NCBI RefSeq assembly: GCF_900101455.1
Contig: NZ_FMZJ01000024.1
Span: 1 to 38,985 of the forward strand
Length of the DNA: 38,985 nucleotides
Reading direction: 5' to 3'
Origin: Sphingomonas sp. YR710
Lineage (GTDB): Bacteria; Pseudomonadota; Alphaproteobacteria; Sphingomonadales; Sphingomonadaceae
Position numbers and translations under genes: made by a program. Numbering within the stretch: the first letter of the stretch is position 1; every line of letters starts with the position of its first letter. Positions 34,851 through 38,985 of this stretch are shown here, one piece after another. The notes under the pieces are model-generated. The model saw only the letters and a list, made by a program, of their open reading frames with translations, had not been told where the DNA came from and searched no databases.

Positions 34851-35015
34851 TCACCCATTCCCTGGCCGATTGCCTGAAATCCATTGCAGCCTGCATAGCC
34901 TATGCGCTTCGGCCGGTTGACGATTCGTAAACGCGCGGCCGCCGGGCGCCTGTTCGATATTCTTGATCGCGCCTGCTTGAATAAGCCGAAAGCCGCTGGT
35001 AAGGCGCCCCTCATT

Positions 35016-35091
35016 GCCGCTTTAGCTCAGTTGGTAGAGCATCGCATTCGTAATGCGGGGGTCACAGGTTCGAGTCCTGTAAGCGGCACCA
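35016..35091 (+). tRNA. tRNA-Thr(CGT)
   Basis: A 76-nt tRNA with acceptor GCCGCTT/AAGCGGC, D-arm TAGCTCAGTTGGTAGAGC, anticodon CGT at 35049-35051, T-arm GTTCGAGTC, discriminator A and encoded CCA. An integrase gene starts just downstream on the same strand. The tRNA 3' 17 nt recur inverted at 38891-38907. Confidence 0.97.
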
Positions 35092-35446
35092 GAAATCATA
35101 AAATCGTTGAAAACCAATCGTTTAAACAACGGTCCCGCCGTGGTTGTCCCACAATGGCGTTACACAGCACCCCCGTAAAAGCTGGCTCAACGCATTCTAA
35201 TATAACAGCAAACGGTCAACCTGACTGTTACACAAGGGTGTCACACAGGCATCATTGCGGACTATGGCGCCGAGGGGCAATCTATCAGTATCGTGTTCGC
35301 GTTCCGGCTGATCTGCGGCAGGTCCTTGGGAAGGTCGAAATCAACCGTTCGCTGCGGACAGCCTCGTTCACCGTGGCAACACGATTGGTCAGGACGATCG
35401 CATTCGAAGTTGAACGGAATTTCGATACATTCCGCTCAAGGGCCGC
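35075..35446 (+). repeat. Inverted repeat, left copy (tRNA 3' end plus integrase 5' part)
   Basis: This 372-bp block is the reverse complement of 38536-38907, with mismatches at 35144 and 35192 only. It starts with the tRNA 3' end (TCCTGTAAGCGGCACCA) and ends inside the integrase at GGGCCGC. Confidence 0.95.
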
Positions 35447-36619
35447 CGATGTTGGCGAGCGCTCGAACGAATCCTGCATGGCGTCATCACAACAGACTGC
35501 TGCCTGCCAGGAGATGCTCAGCCTTCCGGTCGTATCGCGATCGGTGACGATTCAGCAGGTGTGCGATCGTTATCTCGGCGATCCGACTGTGGGGCGAACC
35601 CAGAAAAGCTTGGTCGGATATCGGACCACCTACTCCACGATACTCGCCATCATCGGCCCGGAGATGCCCGTCGAGAACATTACTCGGGAGGTTTGCCGCG
35701 AACTCCTTTCTGTCCTCCAGGAACTGCCTTCAAATGCGAGAAAGCGCTGGCCCAAACTTTCACCTCGTGAGGCCGCCGCTAAGGCGAAGGTAGATCGAAC
35801 TCCGTCAATGAGTTCGGCTAACATCAATGAATATATGAATAAATTCTCGACTCTCCTAAATTGGGCGGTCAAGGAAGGGTTGCTTGGACGCAATCCGGCG
35901 AAAGGCTTGAGGCTCGCCGAAGCTCTTGCCCCCGCGATAAACGCAAGCCGTTTTCGATCAAGCAGTTGCGACGCATTTTTAATGCTCCCCTTTTTTGTGG
36001 TTGCCGAAATGATGAGCGCTACTTTGCCGTTATCGGCACAGCACGACCGAGGCGCGCTAGGTTCTGGGCACCCTTGATCGCGCTATTTTCCGGCATGCGG
36101 CAGAACGAAATCTGTCAGCTTTATACCGCCGATGTGAGGAAGATTGAGGATATCTGGTGCTTTGTGGTGACCGCTGGTGGCGCAGATGACAAGCAATTGA
36201 AAACGGCCGCTAGCGAACGCCTGGTACCGATCCATCCGACACTCGTGCGGATTGGTTTTCTCGACTATCTGGCGGAGCGACGCCGCGCGGGAGATATCAG
36301 GCTATTTCCTGAACTGCGGCCAGACAGCTTTGGTCTCTATTCAGGCCCGTATTCCAAATGGTTCACGCGGTTTCTCGCTTCATGCGATGCCGCCGAAGAA
36401 CGAACCTGCTTTCATTCGTTCAGGCATTCATTTCGAGACGCGCTTCGCGAAGCGGGCGCCGATCGCGAATTGGCGCTGGCAATCGGTGGTTGGGCGGGGG
36501 CCGGTTCGTCCGCCGTCGCGGATCAATATGGGAGAGGTTTTAGCCCGAAATTGTTGTATGCCACTCTGGCGACCATCGACTATCCGGAATTGGAATTGGG
36601 GCATCTCTTCGTCCGGTGA
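35154..36619 (+). pseudogene. Frameshifted tRNA-Thr-site tyrosine integrase
   Basis: About 489 codons in two frames. The N-terminal part has a DUF6538-like arm domain (YQYRVRVPADLRQVLGKVEI) and a core-binding domain (SANINEYMNKFSTLLNWAVK). Catalytic boxes follow in the second frame: GMRQNEICQL (Arg), HSFRHSFRDALREAG (His-x-x-Arg), IGGWAG (Trp at the His/Trp position) and ADQYGRG (Tyr nucleophile). The frame changes at a C run (35929-35933); one extra C would join NPAKGLRLAEALAP to RDKRKPFSIKQLRR. All active-site residues survive, so the lesion is recent or a sequencing error. The start is uncertain: ATG 35154 is used, but a GTG near 35239 immediately before the conserved domain is possible. 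Confidence 0.88.
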
Positions 36620-36808
36620 TGGTGCAATTTCGCAATGACGGCGCCAGCGGATACCTTCAATCCGCTCCCACCCCGCCGCGAGGGGCTGAGCCAGGTGCGG
36701 TCTGCGCCGAATGAACCTATCGGCCGACATTTAGCCCATCAGTCTGGACGGGAGGTGTCCTTTCGGTACGAAGTTGAAATGAAGCATAAAATTGCGGGCG
36801 GCTGATCA

Positions 36809-38497
36809 ATGGTTAAGCTAGAAGAATTTCTCGATGTTGCTGGTCCGCCATCTGTCTTGAAGGCTGAATGGCTGCAAGGCGCGTCGTCAGGGGTCGAATA
36901 TCTGGTTCGCAACTCGCGGTCGGAGGAGATCATCATCTTTACGAATGCCGGGCAAATGCTTGCGCATTCGGTCCTCGTGCCATTGGCTGGCGTCACCCCT
37001 CCCGACGGCCACGCGCTTCAATATTCGACGATCGACCCGACCGCACATTGGGCGCTTGAGCACGTATCGGGCGGGGGGGAGCCCGATCGAATGTATCTAT
37101 CGCCTCCGGTCGATAGCTACGGCTGCGATTCGCTGAGGGGTGCCGAGCAACTGGTGTTCCGCCGCTATTTCGACGGCGTCGATAACGGACCAACGCGAAC
37201 TGAGTTGTCTCAGCCACTCGTGCAAGCCTTGGGGCTGTACTGGCTCGACGAGGAGAAGGCGTACTGCAAGCTCGACGAGGATGGCGACATTCAGCCTATT
37301 ATCCGGCTTCGCGATTTGAGTCAGCAAACCGGTGAAGACTCGGCCATGCTCGTCACCATCGATGCAGAGCAGCTACATAGATACATGGCGGTGACGGAAA
37401 CCGCTTTGCTGACGAAATTCGATTTTACTCGATATGCTCCGAAGTCGTTCTCGGGATGGGGCGAACCCGAGCGAGACGAGATCAACGAGAATGATTTGTT
37501 CTACCACACAGGCGTGCAGGCGAATGGCAGCTTCGCGAACGGTGCAATAATAGTGCGCCCGGTGCTCACGAAGGATATGCTGATCTCGAAAGCCAATCGC
37601 GCCTGGAGGAAAGAGGATAAGCAGTACGCTACGTTCAAGGCTCACGACTGGAGGAACAAGCGGCAGGCCGAACTCTCATGCGCGCCATGGGCTCTAGCCA
37701 GCTATTTCGATGAAGGCTCTGACCTGCCATTTCAGGTTACGCCCGCATTTTTCCGGCCAGAGGTTTTGCAGAAATACAAATCCGATCCAGACAAATATCG
37801 ATTGGAGCACCGCTCAATCCATGCCCGAGGCGGCTGGCATCTGAAGTCCTATGACGTGAACGAGGCGGGCCAGGTTCATGCCTATCTTTACGATCTGGCA
37901 AACCTGCCATATCGTGAGCAACTTTATTGGCAGTCGTTCAACGAGTGGCCGAAAGCGCCGATTTCACCGCGTGCTTATCAAACCGATTTCGAAGGCAGCT
38001 TCAGCACGATCCCCGATCCGCTCATTGATCTGAAACACGAGATTTCGAAGCTCGATAAGATCAAGCCGGATTATTGGCAATCGCGCGGCGAGGCGCTTGC
38101 TGGAGCGGTCCATTACCCGCTCACTGCATCGACCGAGGAATGGGCGAATGCGATCCTTGCGCTTGATCAATTGGTCGTCGAGGGGTTCGCGACCAAACCA
38201 CTTCGGCAACGCTTGACAGCAGCGGGGCGGGAATTCGACAAGCAGTGGGGATCGCTGAAGTTGCTTCAAGAGGTGTTAATCGCGGGCGGCTCGGATGAGG
38301 ACGATGTGATAGAGATCGTGGCCCCTCTTAGGCGACTTCACGACATCCGGTCGAAAGCGAAAGGCCATGCGGCTGAGGCGGAGAAGCGGGCTCTAGTCAA
38401 GCTTGCCAAGACCGAGCACGGTTCCTTACCAGCCCACTTCCGGGCGCTCACGTCTAACACCCAAGTTTCATTCAACCGCATCGTAGAACTACTTTGA
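36809..38497 (+). CDS. Unrecognised 562-aa island cargo protein (candidate HEPN-like C-terminus)
   Basis: I do not recognise this 562-aa protein. It is a soluble, acidic protein without signal peptide or transmembrane helix. The first 120 residues are beta-rich, with EYLVRNSRSEEIIIFTNAG, HWALEHVSGGGEPDRMYLSP and LRGAEQLVFRRYFDG. The middle has FTRYAPKSFSGWGEPERDEI and ARGGWHLKSYDVNEAGQVHA. The C-terminal 170 residues are helical and end with LRRLHDIRSKAKGHA (Arg514, His520), an R-X5-H signature within the range seen in HEPN ribonucleases. It is the only cargo gene between the integrase and the inverted repeat. Such one-gene elements often carry phage-defence genes; here that is inference only. 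The ribosome site before ATG 36809 is weak. Confidence 0.75.
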   Translation: MVKLEEFLDVAGPPSVLKAEWLQGASSGVEYLVRNSRSEEIIIFTNAGQMLAHSVLVPLAGVTPPDGHALQYSTIDPTAHWALEHVSGGGEPDRMYLSPPVDSYGCDSLRGAEQLVFRRYFDGVDNGPTRTELSQPLVQALGLYWLDEEKAYCKLDEDGDIQPIIRLRDLSQQTGEDSAMLVTIDAEQLHRYMAVTETALLTKFDFTRYAPKSFSGWGEPERDEINENDLFYHTGVQANGSFANGAIIVRPVLTKDMLISKANRAWRKEDKQYATFKAHDWRNKRQAELSCAPWALASYFDEGSDLPFQVTPAFFRPEVLQKYKSDPDKYRLEHRSIHARGGWHLKSYDVNEAGQVHAYLYDLANLPYREQLYWQSFNEWPKAPISPRAYQTDFEGSFSTIPDPLIDLKHEISKLDKIKPDYWQSRGEALAGAVHYPLTASTEEWANAILALDQLVVEGFATKPLRQRLTAAGREFDKQWGSLKLLQEVLIAGGSDEDDVIEIVAPLRRLHDIRSKAKGHAAEAEKRALVKLAKTEHGSLPAHFRALTSNTQVSFNRIVELL

Positions 38498-38535
38498 TCG
38501 TACGGCGCTTGGAAGCCGCATCCAATCCGTCAGGC

Positions 38536-38828
38536 GCGGCCCTTGAGCGGAATGTATCGAAATTCCGTTCAACTTCGAATGCGATCGTCCTGACCAATCG
38601 TGTTGCCACGGTGAACGAGGCTGTCCGCAGCGAACGGTTGATTTCGACCTTCCCAAGGACCTGCCGCAGATCAGCCGGAACGCGAACACGATACTGATAG
38701 ATTGCCCCTCGGCGCCATAGTCCGCAATGATGCCTGTGTGACACCCTTGTGTAACAGTCAGGTTGACCGTTTGCTGTTATATTAGAATGGGTTGAGCCAG
38801 CTTTTACGGGGGTGCTGTGTAACGCCAT
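38536..38828 (-). pseudogene. Truncated integrase 5' fragment (inverted copy)
   Basis: About 97 codons of the same integrase as at 35154, read on the opposite strand from ATG 38828. It keeps the arm domain (YQYRVRVPADLR) and is cut after FDTFRSRAA. Within the coding part one base differs from the left copy (at 35192 there), a synonymous ACG/ACC change. The frame then runs into unrelated sequence near the end of the 562-aa gene. Confidence 0.85.
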
Positions 38829-38907
38829 TGTGGGACAGCCACGGCGGGACCGTTGTTTAAACGATTGGTTTTCAACGATTTTATGATTTCTGGTGCCGCT
38901 TACAGGA
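38536..38907 (-). repeat. Inverted repeat, right copy
   Basis: Reverse complement of 35075-35446. It ends at 38891-38907 with the 17 bp matching the tRNA-Thr 3' end, then turns into unrelated sequence. At its inner end homology stops after GCGGCC. It contains the truncated integrase start annotated separately. Confidence 0.95.
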
Positions 38908-38985
38908 GGCGGCCCGGGAATCATGTCGCATGGATTATCTGGAAGCGGGTTTTTTGCTTTGTTTTCAATGATCGAGAGTTCGAGT

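Noticed and set aside
33708-34877. 389-codon plus-strand frame opposite the PAS protein
   Set aside because: Composition is typical of an antisense shadow, it has no ribosome site, and the opposite strand carries a coherent PAS-like protein.
34902-35153. Integrase start upstream of or within tRNA-Thr
   Set aside because: The open frame runs through the tRNA gene by chance; the conserved integrase domain begins well downstream.
1-38985. CRISPR arrays or rRNA genes
   Set aside because: No regularly spaced direct repeats and no rRNA-like sequence were seen.
38908-38985. Possible gene or terminator at the right edge
   Set aside because: Only 78 bp remain. A T-rich stretch is present but no stem, ribosome site or coding frame can be supported.

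Overview
The window looks like the chromosome of a sphingomonad (Alphaproteobacteria, Sphingomonadaceae-like). The evidence is high GC with many GATCG-rich words, a large TonB-dependent receptor driving sugar uptake, an EipA/DUF1134 envelope protein, a GDH180-type NAD-glutamate dehydrogenase, and a pgeF / MidA-like methyltransferase / lgt block. No species can be named from sequence alone.

Left region (1-18814) is an accessory carbohydrate locus ending at a tRNA-Ser(GCT). A TonB-dependent receptor (34-2856) diverges from a six-gene operon (3331-9738): Gfo/Idh/MocA dehydrogenase, two xylose-isomerase-like TIM-barrel proteins, a second Gfo/Idh/MocA dehydrogenase, an unrecognised 275-aa protein and an MFS transporter. 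A convergent minus-strand series holds a second MFS transporter, a Tat-signal gluconate-dehydrogenase-subunit-3-like protein, a GMC flavoprotein, a DUF1080 (3-keto-disaccharide hydrolase type) protein and a LacI regulator. A Tat-signal glycoside-hydrolase-like gene broken by one frameshift (15924-18199) lies upstream. Together these suggest oxidation-first glycoside breakdown: oxidise to a 3-keto sugar, cleave by elimination/hydration or keto-hydrolysis, then reduce back. Three matching LacI-type palindromes (consensus TGAAAWYGWTWTCA) lie upstream of the two operons. An IS3 transposase scrap fused to a truncated integrase beside the tRNA-Ser suggests a decayed island.

Middle region (18815-35015) is core chromosome: eipA, pgeF, a MidA/NDUFAF7-like methyltransferase, lgt, an orphan IorB-like molybdopterin oxidoreductase overlapping hemH, phbB, a small ribbon-helix-helix protein, a membrane-anchored FNR-type flavoprotein, the giant NAD-glutamate dehydrogenase, and a PAS_5-type protein with a small 15-bp tandem repeat.

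Right region (35016-38985) is a compact element at tRNA-Thr(CGT). A frameshifted tyrosine integrase follows the tRNA, then one unrecognised 562-aa protein with a C-terminal R-X5-H signature reminiscent of HEPN RNases, then a 372-bp inverted copy of the tRNA 3' end plus the integrase 5' part. The two copies differ at two positions. The inverted arrangement and the single unknown cargo gene are the most unusual things in the window. The core block is therefore flanked by two outward-facing tRNA-site insertions.
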